Shown piece by piece: positions 1-11,460 of a DNA stretch of 64,000 nucleotides; position 1 is the stretch's first letter, and each line of letters starts with the position of its first letter. The notes beneath the pieces are model-generated. The model saw only the letters and a program-made list of their open reading frames with translations. It searched no databases and was not told the origin of the DNA. The DNA is from Macrothele yani (lineage: Eukaryota > Arthropoda > Arachnida > Araneae > Macrothelidae): assembly GCA_039090855.1 (NCBI GenBank), contig CM077011.1, forward strand, positions 36,723,501 through 36,787,500, written 5' to 3'. A program made the translations under genes and the position numbers.

Positions 1-640
1 ATTCCCCAGACCATAACACTGCCCCCATCAGCTTGTGTTCTTCCAGCAATGGTTGAAGAGTGTTTGTTCTCCGATGTTTCACGCCTCATACACCAACGTC
101 CATCCGTTTGATGAAGCAGAAAACGTGACTCATCAGAGAAGGCAATCCTTTGCCAATCAGCGGTCTAATTACGATACTGCCGTGCAAATGTAAGCCTTTT
201 CTGCCGATTCACCTTCGTTAGCATAGGTGCAGTGACCATTCGTCTGCATCGAAGTCCCATACGTAGCAGGTTTCGCCGAACTGTCGTTTTAGACACATTT
301 CCGGTAGCCGCCTAGTTCATTCGGCAGTAAGTTGCTCCACTGTAGTATGTCCATCGGCCCACACGCACCTTCGAAGCCAGCTTTCACCTCTCATATCAAT
401 GGCACATGGTGCTACGCAGTTTCCACCTCGCTTATTCACAATGGTACCATTTCTCTAATCACGATACAGTTTAACCACAGCAGCACGCGAACAGTTCACA
501 AACTGCGCTGTTTCAGAAACACTGCCACCCTTGACCCGAAAGGCGATAATCATCCCTTTTTGCAAATCTGATAAATCGCTCCTTTTATCCATGACACCAA
601 CGAGTGATTTGTTTTCATATTGCCTACAGCACATCTTATA
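1..640 (-). pseudogene. Tc1-like transposase remnant, N-terminal half, cut by the window edge
   Basis: Read on the minus strand, an ATG at 592-590 opens a frame similar to the N-terminus of the neighbouring Tc1 transposase: a helix-turn-helix with the words LSDLQKGMII and NCSRAAVVKL. The frame meets an in-frame TAG at 457-455 after 45 codons, and further stops follow. At the window's left edge the reverse strand still reads like the VMVWG stretch between the first two catalytic residues, so the C-terminal half lies outside the window. No terminal inverted repeat of its own was found. The intact Tc1 copy that follows begins at about the point where its 5' end should be, so it may have inserted into or next to this older copy. 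Confidence 0.75.
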
Positions 641-1861
641 AACTGAGTGGCCACTTTATTATGACCACTCCCTCAGTACTTCGTTGGGCCACCTTTTGTC
701 TTTAATACTGCATCGATTCTTCGTGGCATGGACTCCACGAGATGTTGATAGGTGGTTTGTGGAATCTGAGACCATGCTTGATGAATAGAACTTTCCAGGA
801 GTGTGAGATTGCAGGGTTGTGGATCCAGCTGTCTGATGGCTCGTTCAACTTCATCCCACAAATTCTCAATGGGGTTGAGATCTGGAGATTGTGGGGGCCA
901 CCTAAGCAAATTAAACTCACCGGCATGTTCCTGAAACCAATCCTGTACAATACGAGCACTATGGCAGGACGCATTATCTTGTTGAAAGTAGCCATCGCCA
1001 TTGGGATAAACCATCCACATGACAGGATGCACTTGGTCCGCAACGATGTTTAGATATGATGTGCCAGTCAGACGTTGATCAACACGAATTAAAGGGCCCA
1101 AAGCATGCCAGGAAAACATTCCCCAAACCATAACGTTGCCTTTACCAGCATGAAGGGTTGTAGCAATGCATTTGGGGTCCATGCTTTCGTGCTGTTTCCG
1201 CCAAATTCTCACTCGGCCATCGGCATGGTGCAACTGAAAACGTGATTTATCGGACCACATAATTTGTTTCCAATTATCGACTGTCCAATCCTTGTGCTCC
1301 TGTGCGAACTGGAGACGTTTTCTCTTGTTAACTGCAGACAGCAAAGGTGTTCGAACAGGCCTTCGGCTGCCATATCCCATCCGATGCAGTGTACGGCGAA
1401 CAGTGCGCGCAGAGATCATTTGAGGGGATCCTTGATTAAGATGGTCTGTAATTTGCTGCACTGTTGCCCTTCTGTTGTCTGTTACCAATCCGGACACTCT
1501 CCGTTCCGCCCGAGCAGTCACTAGTCGATGACGACCACACGTTGCACGTAGAGACCCAGTTTTTTGGCTGACAGTCCAGTCTTTAAACACTTTAACAACA
1601 GCTGCTCTGGAACATTTCACGAATGCGGCGGTTTCGGTGATACTCGCTCCATGGCTCCGGACTCCTACAATCATCCCACGTTGAAAATCCGTCAAATCGG
1701 ATTTTTTACCTATCTCGTCACCCCAAAATCACTTCTACTACTGTCGCAAGCACTAAGCTTTCCCTTTTTATACTAGCCTCGCCCTCTGGCGGCAACAGCG
1801 TGCAGCCATAGCTCATTTGCTTAAAACTGTCAGGTGGCCATAATAAAGTGGCCACTCAGTG
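641..1861 (-). mobile_element. Tc1-like DNA transposon, complete, with TA target duplication
   Basis: Terminal inverted repeats of about 28 bp bound the element. The left end reads ACTGAGTGGCCACTTTATTA and the reverse complement of the right end repeats it with one or two changes. A TA dinucleotide flanks each side (639-640 and 1862-1863), as expected for Tc1/mariner. At 1.2 kb with one uninterrupted transposase frame on the minus strand, it is the best-preserved DNA transposon in the window. Confidence 0.9.
673..1695 (-). CDS. Tc1/mariner-family transposase, intact, DD36E spacing
   Basis: This 340-residue frame encodes a cut-and-paste transposase that would bind the terminal repeats at 641 and 1861 and insert into TA. 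The N-terminal ~110 residues form the paired helix-turn-helix DNA-binding region (start MTDFQRGMIV, then a second HTH ending RRTLHRMGYG). The catalytic core has the first aspartate in SDKSRF, the second in QQDNAS and the glutamate in SPDLNPIENLW. I count 36 residues between the second aspartate and the glutamate, against 34 in classic Tc1, so it fits the DD36E spacing reported for the Incomer lineage; that assignment is inferred from spacing alone. There are no internal stops and the length is normal. Expression cannot be judged from the sequence. Confidence 0.9.
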   Translation of the reverse strand: MTDFQRGMIVGVRSHGASITETAAFVKCSRAAVVKVFKDWTVSQKTGSLRATCGRHRLVTARAERRVSGLVTDNRRATVQQITDHLNQGSPQMISARTVRRTLHRMGYGSRRPVRTPLLSAVNKRKRLQFAQEHKDWTVDNWKQIMWSDKSRFQLHHADGRVRIWRKQHESMDPKCIATTLHAGKGNVMVWGMFSWHALGPLIRVDQRLTGTSYLNIVADQVHPVMWMVYPNGDGYFQQDNASCHSARIVQDWFQEHAGEFNLLRWPPQSPDLNPIENLWDEVERAIRQLDPQPCNLTLLESSIHQAWSQIPQTTYQHLVESMPRRIDAVLKTKGGPTKY

Positions 1862-1863
1862 TA

Positions 1864-3925
1864 TACCCGCCAAGCCAGCTCTTGACACGTGCCTTCTTTC
1901 ATTGGCTACCCACTGTTGACGTCAGAAGTAGGAGGTGGTCACAATGATGTGACTCGACTGTGTAGAAACTCGAAAAGAATATTGAATAAGATATGCGTCA
2001 CAATTCTCTCTGCATGTTTTCAATCATACTGTCCTTATTGTGTCTTCAGAATCACTTTCATTAGAACGAAAGTAAGCTTTTGTAAACTTCCTTAGTTCAG
2101 TGGGGTGAACGTTTATTCGGCCAGTCAAGGCCATTTAATTGCTCTCTTGAAAAAATCCCTAAAACGCCGAATTTGGCAATTTGTTTCAGTGCAGTATGCT
2201 GTGAGAAAAGGGCATGCTGTTCAAAGTATTATAATCAACAAACATTTTAATATTATAATCAACAAAAATTTTCATTGAGGGCAATCCAATAAGTCTTTCG
2301 ACATGACTTTTTTTTTTTCACGTTTGAACTTATGCACAACTTTCTGGCCTTGATGAAGCCATCTTGCAAACTTTTGAGTTGAAATTGCAGTAAGAATGAA
2401 AATGTCCCGTTTCTTTTGAGAACTGATTCTGAGATTCTTAAAACTCCTATCGTAAGAAGCTTCTGAGAAATACTTGCTTAAAAGAACAGAACTCCATGTT
2501 TCTCTGATATCTTCACCTCCAGAAAATATAATCAGTATTCACTTCGTAAATTAAAATGACATTGCTCCTTGAATTTAGCATTTATTAAATCTAAAATACC
2601 AATTTAACGTTAATTTAATTCATTTATAATAGCATCCTAATTCTCTTAGTTCGTACTTCGAACGTTTTATCTAGCATCATTCAATATTTTTATTAGATTT
2701 ATCCATTTTGGGATCTCAGCATTTTGAAGATCGAGGCTACATGTACTTAATTTTGACCCGAAGCTTCACAATATTTTCTGGAAAGGTCGAAGATCTCTTC
2801 AGCTATGCAAACCTCTTTCACAGCAGCATCTTGAGTGCTATCTTGATTTTGCACTACACTTTGCACTGTTTTAAGTTAAATATATATTCACTTGAACACC
2901 TAAATGCTTAAATCTAACTTATCACTTCTTCAGTACGTAACCTAACGATTCGGAATTAAAGATACTAAAGAAATGAAAACGCACTTGAAATACTAACTTA
3001 CAGTTTAGCTGATGAAAAACCACTTTCATCAGTGCTTCTATTGGAGTTCAAACAGGTGAAAGAACTGCTATTTATCTTTGGCACAGCACACACGCTATTA
3101 TTCAGGAAGACTTAAACTCTTATTAGTATAATCATTAACACACAAAATGTAGTATCACGGAATAACCATGCGAAGTTTAGCTCAAAGAATAACTCGTCTC
3201 CCCTCACTCTTCATACACAGTCCTGTAATATTTTATTTACCGTGTTTAACTTTGACTTCTTCTAGAGTTGTTACGTAGAAATGAACTTTTGGGAGTTTTG
3301 ATATGACGTTAAGTTCAAAAAGTGAAAACGACAGATAAACAAAATTGAAAAAAATAAAATAAAGTTAAAATAGATTATATACTCCACAACACCCCAATGA
3401 CCTGGCCTGTCCCATGATTTGCTTTTGTCTAAAGGAATCATGAAAGTACAACGATGGTGGTTTGCTCTCTGCTTTTACTCACAGTGTGTCTCTGTGTTCG
3501 GTCCCTTCCTATTAACAATTGTACAGCTTGGAGGCAATAAATTTGTATTACATTCGTCGCGTCGGTTTTTTTTTCAGTCTTTCACATGCAGCCGTTCAGA
3601 GGTCGAAAGAGCGTGCAACTGTTGGAAAGGTGTCAAGAGACTACGATGGATATTTCTTAGACAAACTCTGCGACTCAGCCATTTGTGTTGCTCTCACAAG
3701 ACACTGCGCATACACGATATTTCTTTCTTCTTTTTTTTGCTGACAGAGAGACAATTTGGAAAACTTATATTACTTGGCAAAATCATGCTGGTATAATTGA
3801 ATGTGCCGCTCAGACGCTCGTGTGGCTTGAGCCAGTGGTTCAGTCCTGGAAAAACAGAACTGGCCTGGGGTTCCGAAGACGGGCGTAGTCGTTATCGACT
3901 CCAGCAGGTATACGGGAAGGGAGCC
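1864..3925. other. No gene recognised; AT-rich intergenic or intronic DNA
   Basis: Only short chance frames are present (up to about 125 codons, T-rich and without motifs). Mildly repetitive AT-rich sequence with short T-runs. I see no RNA gene or transposase motif. Confidence 0.5.
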
Positions 3926-4040
3926 CCAACAAACTTTTGAAATCGAATGTGTGTGTGTGTGTGTGTGCTCATGACTGCACCTCATGACTGCAACAAACTT
4001 TTGAAATCGAATGTGTGTGTGTGTGTGCTCATGACTGCAC
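3926..4040. repeat. Tandem duplication carrying a (GT)n microsatellite
   Basis: The phrase CAACAAACTTTTGAAATCGA followed by a GT run and GCTCATGACTGCACC occurs twice, offset by about 63 bp, and the two GT runs differ in length. A short CTCATGACTGCA piece is repeated again between them. Confidence 0.85.
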
Positions 4041-4049
4041 CTTCTGTCT

Positions 4050-4252
4050 GAGACACTGGCTCCTCATCATTCATCCGAGATGGGCTCAGGTTCGGGTCAC
4101 AAATGTGACATGGGTAGTGTGCTCATTTGTGGCGCTGTCCTTTCCTCTCCGTGGAAACAGGTCCTCGAATCAGGAAAGATATAGCCCCCAGAATTGCTCA
4201 TGGTGATCCTTGAACCCCGAAACAAAAACAAAAAAAGAAGAAGAAGAGAAAC
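4050..4252 (+). repeat. tRNA-derived SINE, diverged copy, + orientation
   Basis: This stretch resembles the reverse complement of the better copies at 4734-4951 and 29530-29750 (shared GAATTGCTCATGGTGATCCTTGA region near the 3' end) and ends in an A-rich tail at about 4219-4250. The tRNA-like head is badly eroded. Confidence 0.6.
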
Positions 4253-4733
4253 AGAGTAAGTAATTGCCACCCTGCCGTAGCTGCATTTGTTCCCCTTGAG
4301 TTTAATCTATTGTATCGTCGTTCTTCAGTTCAGATTCATCCTTTGCACCACAAGTTTTGCCACTGTGGCGGCAAAAACTTGTGCAATCACAAAGCTTGCT
4401 CAATTTTTGCTGATGACATGCTGGCGGTGATCACATGTGCACTGTGATCGATCTCGAAATGATCCAGCACGCAACATCGTAATGGCGTATTAATTCGAGT
4501 AAACCTTTTGGTTCTTTGATCTCTGTTTAAAACTTTTACAAAGGGAAAAGATATACAGCTCTCTATACTTTCCCTCTTGAATCTATTTACCTGTTAAACA
4601 TTTTAGAACGTTGTTAAAAACGGTGAATGAACTTTTGGTGCTACATAATGTTATGTTCTTAGCCACCTGTAGTTAAAATCCGATTGACAGAATGCGTGCG
4701 CTTTCAAGAACAGCAAAGTAACATACTGAAAGT

Positions 4734-4951
4734 ATGTTGTTGTTTTTTTTATTGAAGGTTTAACGACCACCGTGAGCAACTCGATTGGCTATAAGCAGTC
4801 GCCCGTCCCTAAATTAGGGTCACTGGTTCCAGGGAAGGGAGAGAGCCAGTGCCGTAAGACAAACACAACATCCATGCCTCACCGGAATTTAAATCCGGAC
4901 TCTTCTCGGACGAATGGTCATAAGCCATCGCTTAGACCACTGCGCCACGGC
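4734..4951 (-). repeat. tRNA-derived SINE, near full length, with 10-bp TSD
   Basis: The copy is in minus orientation: its tRNA-like head lies at the right (4951) and its poly-A tail appears as a T-run at about 4742-4750. The target-site duplication TACTGAAAGT flanks it at 4724-4733 and 4952-4961. The body contains the family phrases GTGAGCAACTC, CAGTCGCCCGTCCC and GGGTCACTGGTTCCAGG. Confidence 0.85.
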
Positions 4952-5425
4952 TACTGAAAGTTTTCCGTTTTTCCAATAGTTGTTGCATACATTCACCTTG
5001 GCACCTGAACTGGAAGTAAATGTATTAATAAATTGTGTGGAGCGAAATTAATATGGACCTTAACAAAAAAACTGTATTGTTCATTTTTCAGATGTTCTTC
5101 ACTTACATCGAAAAATGTATTGTAATTTTCGTCCTGTTAACCGTAAAAGCAAGTTTTTCAGATTTGAATTGATTCCATCATTTATGTCATTTTAAATGTA
5201 AACCGAAATTTCAAGTAGTAATATTTATTGCAGTTATCTAAATTGTGTGATGGATAGTGAAAACAGTATTTGTAATCAAAAGTTACATAGAAATTTAAAT
5301 GTTTGTGCTGCATTAAAAAGATAGCATTTACAGTGTTCATTTTTTTTGACGGCGGTGCTTTGATTTGTGATGTATTAATTGTTTTCATGTACTTCGCTTT
5401 TTAACACCATCTGTTACGTTTTCAG

Positions 5426-8400
5426 GAAAACCTCGGAAAATTCCAATGGCCGCAAAGTTCGATTTTCCAATCAGCTGGATGTAAGTTACAGAACTCCAGA
5501 AAGTAGTTTCAGCTCTCGTAGCAGTGGAAAACAGATTCAAAGCAGACTCCGATCTTATATTAAGAAAGAACATCCATCATCTGAGAAAGCGACGGAGTCA
5601 TTAATTGGGAATCCAGCCTTGATAAATTTCCAGAAATCCAAAATAAGTTACTCAAAAAATGCCCAAGGGAAGAAAAATTCCGATGATAAATTTGATCTTG
5701 TTGTGAACAGTAACTGCACCTGGAGTTATAAGTCGGAGCCAAAGTCAGCATTTCAGCCCCGAGAAAATCGTCATCCTCTTAAAAACGTTACTAACACCAA
5801 GAATATGAAATTTCAGGCTTCAAGTGCTTCAAACGAAGGTAACAAAAAGTCGAAATTACGTGACGGTAATAATTCCTACCAAGTTGAGCGCAACCCTTTG
5901 GAAATCCAGAAAAAATTCGTGTGGCAAACCTAACATCGAGCAGTTCTGATTCTGATATCGGTTCAATTCAGTCTGACGGCAGAGAATTCTCACGAAAGCA
6001 GAAATTAACTAAATGTACAACAGCACGTAATGATGCAAGTAAGCGAAGGGAAACTGTGTCCCAAGTTAAAAAACACGAAAAAGCGGCGAACCAAATTTCC
6101 TCACCTCCGAATCAAATTTTTAAAAATAACGAAATAAGTGAAGATATGTCTGATAGCGATGAGGGTCCAATCCTTCAGAGTAGGATTGAAACTGAAAATG
6201 CGTTATCTAACGCTGAATTCGACAGCGATGAAGAGAGTAGAGATTCTTTTGAGAGAGACGAGAAGATAAATATCGCGACGGTAAGCACCGCAGCTGTTTT
6301 CCAGAAATACCCCAACTCGCAAGGACAGATGAGAAAGGAAGAGACTAGCTGTGATTCGTCCAACTCATCGGATCCCATTCCTGATACAATGGAAAATTTC
6401 CAGTCTGATGAATCGCAAAATACAAATGGTCAAAAGGATTATATCCCTCTACCAGAAGCCACAGGTGGTTTGGAAGTGCCCAGAGAAATTACTAATGTAG
6501 GTCACGAATTCTTTAACTTAGACTATGATGAGCTTCAAAATAAGAAGTTGGTACAATGTGCTGAAAGGCCTACAGGAGTTTGTAAAAAAATTTCGTTTGA
6601 CAAACACGAAGAAATAGGAATTTATGAAAATAAGAAGAAAAGCAAAGAATGTACTTTTTTTTTATCTTCAAACCGGGACAACAGTTGTGCAAAGAAGATG
6701 CATTTGGATGAGCAAAGAACGCCTGACGCGTACAAAAAGGATTTTAAAAGCTCTCCAAAACATGAAGTCGGTGATTCGATTCGTCAAAAAGTCACGTATT
6801 CCAGTAAAGTTAGTAAATGCGAAGGAGAAACAACTTTGGAGAATGCAGAGGACAACAAAGAAGAACTCAAACACTGTATGTCAAACATGAGTACGCCACA
6901 AAATGAATCTACAGCGAATTCTTCAACACCTCGGCGCAGCGAAGAATTTTCACCAAAAGCAAGCAATAGAAAGGAAGTGGGGAAGTATGTGAACGAAAAC
7001 AAAAGTTCGCCTTTCTTCAGTGAGCCTGAAGAAATTCCGTTCGACTCTGAAACGTTCTTCGACAATTTTTTTGATACGTCAAGAGACAGCGTAAACACAA
7101 TGCTTTCGAAATTTGAAGAATTCATAACGTCAGAAGAAGAAGAACTTTGCTCTCCTCCAACAGAAGTTTTATCTCAGACCGGAAAAAAAATTACAAAAAA
7201 AGTCCCTGAAACCCGGAATCAGATTCCGAAAGGCATTCCTAGTAAAGAAAAATCAGGTTCTAAAGTTATTCCTGGAAAAGAAAAGTCAGGTTCCAAAGCT
7301 ATTCTTGGAAAAGAAAAGTCAGGTTCCAAAGCTATTTCTGGAAAAGAAAAGGAAGATTTCAAAGTTATTACTGGAAAAGAAAAGTCAGGTTCCAAAGCTG
7401 TTCCTAGAAAAGAAAAGTCAGGCTCCAAAGCTGTTCCTAGAAAAGAAAAGTCAGGTTCCAAAGCTATTCCTGGAAAAGAAAAGTCAGGTTCCAAAGCTAT
7501 TCCTGGAAAAGAAAAGTCAGGTTCCAAAGCTATTCCTGGAAAAGAAAAGGAAGATTTCAAAGTTATTACTGGAAAAGAAAAATCAGGTTCCAAAGCTGTT
7601 CCTAGAAAAGAAAAGTCAGGTTCCAAAGCTAATGCAGAATCACTTGTTTGTTGCGAATCTCTTCCACAATACAACCAAAAAGTAATTTCTCTCAGATCCT
7701 CTCAAAACTATCCAAACGAAAAGCTGACAAAATCTTCGCTGACTATGAACAAGTGCCAAAAGCGAAATGTAGAGAAAAGTGGAATCGCTCACTCTGAAGA
7801 ATTTTCCAGGAAACTTCGTACAGTCGGAGTACGTAACGGTAAAAATAATGAAGCATTGCCTGAGAAATACAGCGGAAACGTCACGGAACTTTCGCAGAAA
7901 AGAACACGAAAGTCACATGACGTGAAAAACGATGTCATAAAAGCTTCTGAAGAAAAAAATGGTGCGTACATCAGTGACAACTGTTCCAGGGTAGAAACCA
8001 TCGGTGAGAGCACTCTCTCAGTCAGCGAACAAAGTGAGAGTGAGTATTTTGATACAGAGTATGATGATCAGTACTCTTCAAAAGAAAACACTTTACTTCC
8101 TGTAAGGAAAACTAATAGCAACGGGATTGAGAGAAATGTCATGAAAATGGCTTACCACTATGAAGTATCACAAAGTGCTCAAATAGGCACCAGAACAATG
8201 AAACGCAGATGCTTCGAAGCAAGCACTTTCACGAAAAATTGCTCTCCACAGGACAGTGACAATTCTTCGGATGATTTGAGACCCGTGATTCAGAACACTC
8301 GTGGCACAAGTGTTGTGGACAGCATCTTCAGAAAAATGCAGCAAAAAATGGATGCCATTCTTCCTCTTCCCGAAGACGACTACCCAAAACTACCTCCCGT

Positions 8401-8542
8401 TCATGAAATTTCTAGATGTACTGAGAAGCGATCTGAGAACGGAAACCTAGTAGACGAAATTATTCAAAAAATGAACACCAGCTGCAGAGCTTTAGAATAT
8501 CCGGGATGTGCAACAGCGAAAGACAGTTCTTTGAATGAAGAG
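5426..8542 (+). CDS. Large coding exon of an unrecognised Ser/Lys/Glu-rich protein (exon 1 of the window)
   Basis: A splice acceptor (CTGTTACGTTTTCAG, ending 5425) precedes about 3.1 kb of coding sequence, and a donor GTAAGA follows at 8543. The exon enters with two codon bases supplied from upstream and leaves in phase 0, matching the next large exon at 21372. Reading starts in the frame of 5427 and runs to 5915. It then continues from 5915 in another frame because the A-run at 5910-5915 has six bases where seven would keep the frame open. The product is about 1,040 residues, highly charged, rich in Ser, Lys and Glu with acidic serine clusters (SSSSDSDIGSI, SEEEELCSPP), and probably disordered. 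A KVRF motif near the start resembles the RVxF docking site of protein phosphatase 1. I see no enzymatic domain or membrane segment and do not recognise the family. The window's other large exon is similar in composition. Confidence 0.75.
5910..5915 (+). other. Frame break in exon 1 at an A-run
   Basis: Upstream of this A6 run the protein frame is open for about 160 codons but stops at 5931-5933. Downstream the -1 frame is open for 875 codons. One missing A is the simplest explanation. It could be a consensus error, an allele, or a real lesion. Confidence 0.75.
7235..7630 (+). repeat. Coding tandem repeat: twelve 33-bp (11-residue) units
   Basis: Twelve consecutive units follow the pattern (I/V)PxKEKSGSKA, with variants LG, SG, TG or PR at the second and third residues. 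Two units carry EDFKV in place of SGSKA. The block EDFKV-ITGKEKSGSKA-VPRKEKSGSKA occurs twice, showing a higher-order duplication inside the array. The 33-bp period keeps several other frames open, producing antisense and +1 frames that I treat as shadows. Confidence 0.95.
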
Positions 8543-8927
8543 GTAAGAAGTGAGATTTTGCTAATTCTGGCTTTTTAAGTGAAAAAAATGCAGGAAGTGT
8601 TGCAATACGAAAAAATGTATCCCAATTCCTTTTTCTCACGAAAGAGTGTTTAAAATATTAAATTCTGACGGTTTTTACTGATTTCCCTTCGTGGTTACAA
8701 GCTTTTCACATTTTCAAACATTTTAATGTTATACAGAATTATACTTCAGTAGTAGTGAAGTGCGCAAAACTGATAACTAACGAAAGAATTCTACTTAAAA
8801 TTGTATAACTATACTAGTAATCCGAATTTCTTGGCATAGAATAGAAATCAAAGTATAGTTATACTATTTTAAGTACAGTTCCTTATTATTACTTATTTTT
8901 CACACTCTCCGAAATAATTCTATTTAT
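8543..8927 (+). other. 5' part of intron after exon 1, no gene seen
   Basis: It begins with a good donor (GAG|GTAAGA). AT-rich with no further recognisable features up to the transposon that starts at 8928. Confidence 0.6.
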
Positions 8928-10296
8928 ACACTCACGGACATTGAAATTTGCGCACCAAGAAGGAAGCATCGGATTGAACTGAAATTTTATGGACGTAATG
9001 ATACAGATAAATGATACATATGATGGCAAAAACAGAGTTGCAGGACAATTAATTACAGAAGGATCTGTAGCACTGAGTCCGGTCATCTTCAATAGCGCCT
9101 CGCACCGCCTCGTGCTGCGATACATGCTGCAATACGGTCCGGCATGGAGGCGAACAGACGCCTGATGTTGTCCTGCGGCAAACCGGCCCACACGTGTTGG
9201 GCAGTGTGCTCCAAATCCCGGATAGTGCGTCACGGCGGCAGCTGGCGTTTCAATTAGTCCCACACATCATGCTCGATAGGGGACATGTCTGGGGAGCGGG
9301 CAGGCCATGGAAGTGTCTGTACGTGACGTAGGCAGTCCTGGGCAACCTGAGCCGTGTGCGGGCGAGCATTATCCTGCTGGTATAGCGCACCTGGAATCCT
9401 GGCCAGTAATGGGAAGACATGGGGCCGTAGGATCTCATCCACATACCGCTGGCCCGTCAATGATCCACGTATCATTACTAGAGCTGATCGGCTATCATAG
9501 GCAATGGCTCACCAAACTATAACGCGTGCAGTGGTGGAGGTGTGGCGCGGAATAGCGATGTCTGGATTGTGCCGTTGACCTGGGGACCTCCACACCCGGA
9601 CACGATGATCATCTGTCCCCCAAAAGAAGTGGCACTCATCGCTAAACACCACACGTCGCTCTGGCCTAGCACCACTGCACACGGAGCCGGAGATATTCCG
9701 GTGTTAATGGCAGCACACGCAAGGGGCGTCGGGAAATGGTTCGTGGGAACACAGGAACAGCTACATCTGCTTGTATAATGGACCAGGTCCCCGTGGGATC
9801 CGTTCGTGCCTGGCGCACGATCCGTCGATCCTCTCTACCGGTTGTCCTCCTGGTCCGTCCGGAGCCGCTCCACCGTGTGGCTGAGCCGTCACGTGTCCAC
9901 TGCTCCCAACACAGTCGGACGGTGTACTCAGAACGATCCACGTGGCGGGCTATACGGTGCGCCGACCACTCTGTGGGTTTCAGCCCGATGATCAGGCCTC
10001 TCTCAAAATCCGTAAGTTGCGTAAATCGACGTCTCTGGCGTCTACCCGGCATTCTTGTCACTCTGTACTCTTGCTTGCGTTGGCCAGTGCTTTTCGCTTT
10101 CATGGGGCATCTACTACACGCCAGTTTATAAGGCTGCCGATTCGTGCTTGCAGCGCCATCACAGAGTGTGCGGTCATGCGCAGTCGCACCAAGCGTGGAT
10201 CACTTACGTACCAGCACGCACTCTAGGGATTTGCAAAGTTTCGCGGTTGTAGCATGTTTTCTTTTAGGCGCGCAAATTTCATTGTCCATGAGTGTT
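8928..10296 (-). mobile_element. Tc1-like DNA transposon, degenerate copy
   Basis: The left end (ACACTCACGGACATTGAAAT) and the reverse complement of the right end (AACACTCATGGACAATGAAA) form an inverted repeat of about 29 bp. The transposase remnant lies between them on the minus strand. GC content is clearly higher than in the flanks. Confidence 0.85.
9050..10101 (-). pseudogene. Tc1-like transposase, broken by frameshifts
   Basis: Reading leftward from an ATG at 10101, the first ~130 residues are recognisable as the Tc1 N-terminus (LTDFERGLIIGL, then HVDRSEYTVRLCWEQW, then a GRPRRT-like linker that is partly damaged). The frame is lost near 9670. The FSDE region of the first catalytic aspartate is visible around 9620-9650 in another frame. 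The block at 9254-9475 carries YQQDNARPHT and ARSPDMSPIE. The C-terminal words reading like MPDRIAACIAARGGA appear near 9090-9160. I count 32 residues between the second aspartate and the glutamate. It cannot make a full transposase. Confidence 0.8.
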
Positions 10297-10399
10297 AAAA
10301 AAAATGAAGCTCCCTGAAAAAGTCGTTCGATCCTAATGAAACTCCGCATGCAAGTACCTCAGGGCCGAATATGGAAACGATTAAAAAATAACGACCAAT

Positions 10400-11460
10400 G
10401 ACTAAATAGTGGCCCGCCACTATGAACCGCGAATCCAGGAGGGTATATGAAGAGCAAAGCTCGCACGCATGAACAATTTTGATAACGGTTGCATTAACCT
10501 CCATGGACTGTGAGAATGCATCGACGTCGGATCCGTGCACAATACGAGCAGATGAGAGAGTTTCAAAGCGAATTATAATTGTGTTGAGAGGGGCCCGTTG
10601 GTCAAGTCTCACTGTATCGCGAAGCATTTGGTTCGGAGCGACGCCACGGCAGTGAGTCAATGTTGGCACCAATGGATAGAGGAGGATAGAACCCAGCCGC
10701 GCGAGTGCAGTGGACGGCCGGGAGCAACGACAGAACGCGAGGATCGAGCGATTGTGAGAGCTGCATGAACAGAACTAAATTCGTCGCTCTCAGCCACCTG
10801 CTGTCATGTTGCGCCATCTACAGGTAGGAAGTGGCCATCCAGACCGTTGCCAGACGACTTACGGCAAGGGGACAACATTCGAAGAGGCAACTCCGCCGAC
10901 TACCACTGACCAATGAGCATCGCCGTCACCTGCTGCAGTGGTATCGGGTCCGATCAACGTGGGATAGTGTCCATTGGCGTTGTTGTCTTCTGTGATAAGT
11001 CACGGTTTAAACTTGTAGCCGATGTCCAGCGCATACGTGTCTGGAGACGAGCCGGCCAGCGCACGGATCCCGCTTTTACCGTGGAACGGCACACGGCTCG
11101 TACTCCAGGAGTGACTGTGTGGGGAGCCATTTCCTACGACAGCCTTCCTTGGCAGTCCTCCGTACCACCCTCATGGCTCAACGATATTCTACGACCTTTT
11201 GTGTTGGCATTCCTGTCGCAGCATCACCAATTTTTCAACAAGATAATGCTCGGCCACACTGCACGGCTCTCCCAGGCCTGCCTCCGTAATGTCAGCACCC
11301 TTCCATGGCCGGCTCGATCACCTGACTTCTCAGAGATCGAACATGTTTGAGACATAATGGGACGCCATCTACGCTCAACCCGAAAGGTCGGCGAACTGGC
11401 CCGCAACTTGGACACCATCTGACATGCTATATACCTCAGGACAGTATTACCGTGAACTGT
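10400..11460 (+). pseudogene. Second Tc1-like transposase remnant, opposite strand
   Basis: Immediately after the minus-strand copy, the + strand reads as an eroded relative. The N-terminal HTH survives in pieces around 10510-10700 with several stops. The frame at 10913-11350 retains FCDKSRFKL (first catalytic region), GVTVWGAISY, LPWPARSPDFSEIEHV (third catalytic region) and a damaged second region (FFNKIMLGHTARL where QQDNARPHT is expected). I could not define clear inverted repeats; the left limit is probably close to 10300. Confidence 0.7.

Noticed and set aside
7235..7630. Regularly spaced repeats that could suggest a CRISPR array
   Set aside because: The units are contiguous with no spacers and encode protein in a eukaryotic exon.
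7219..7685. Open frames of 126 and 151 codons in other frames and on the minus strand over the tandem repeat
   Set aside because: They exist because the 33-bp unit is a multiple of three without stops in several frames; they lie inside the coding exon.
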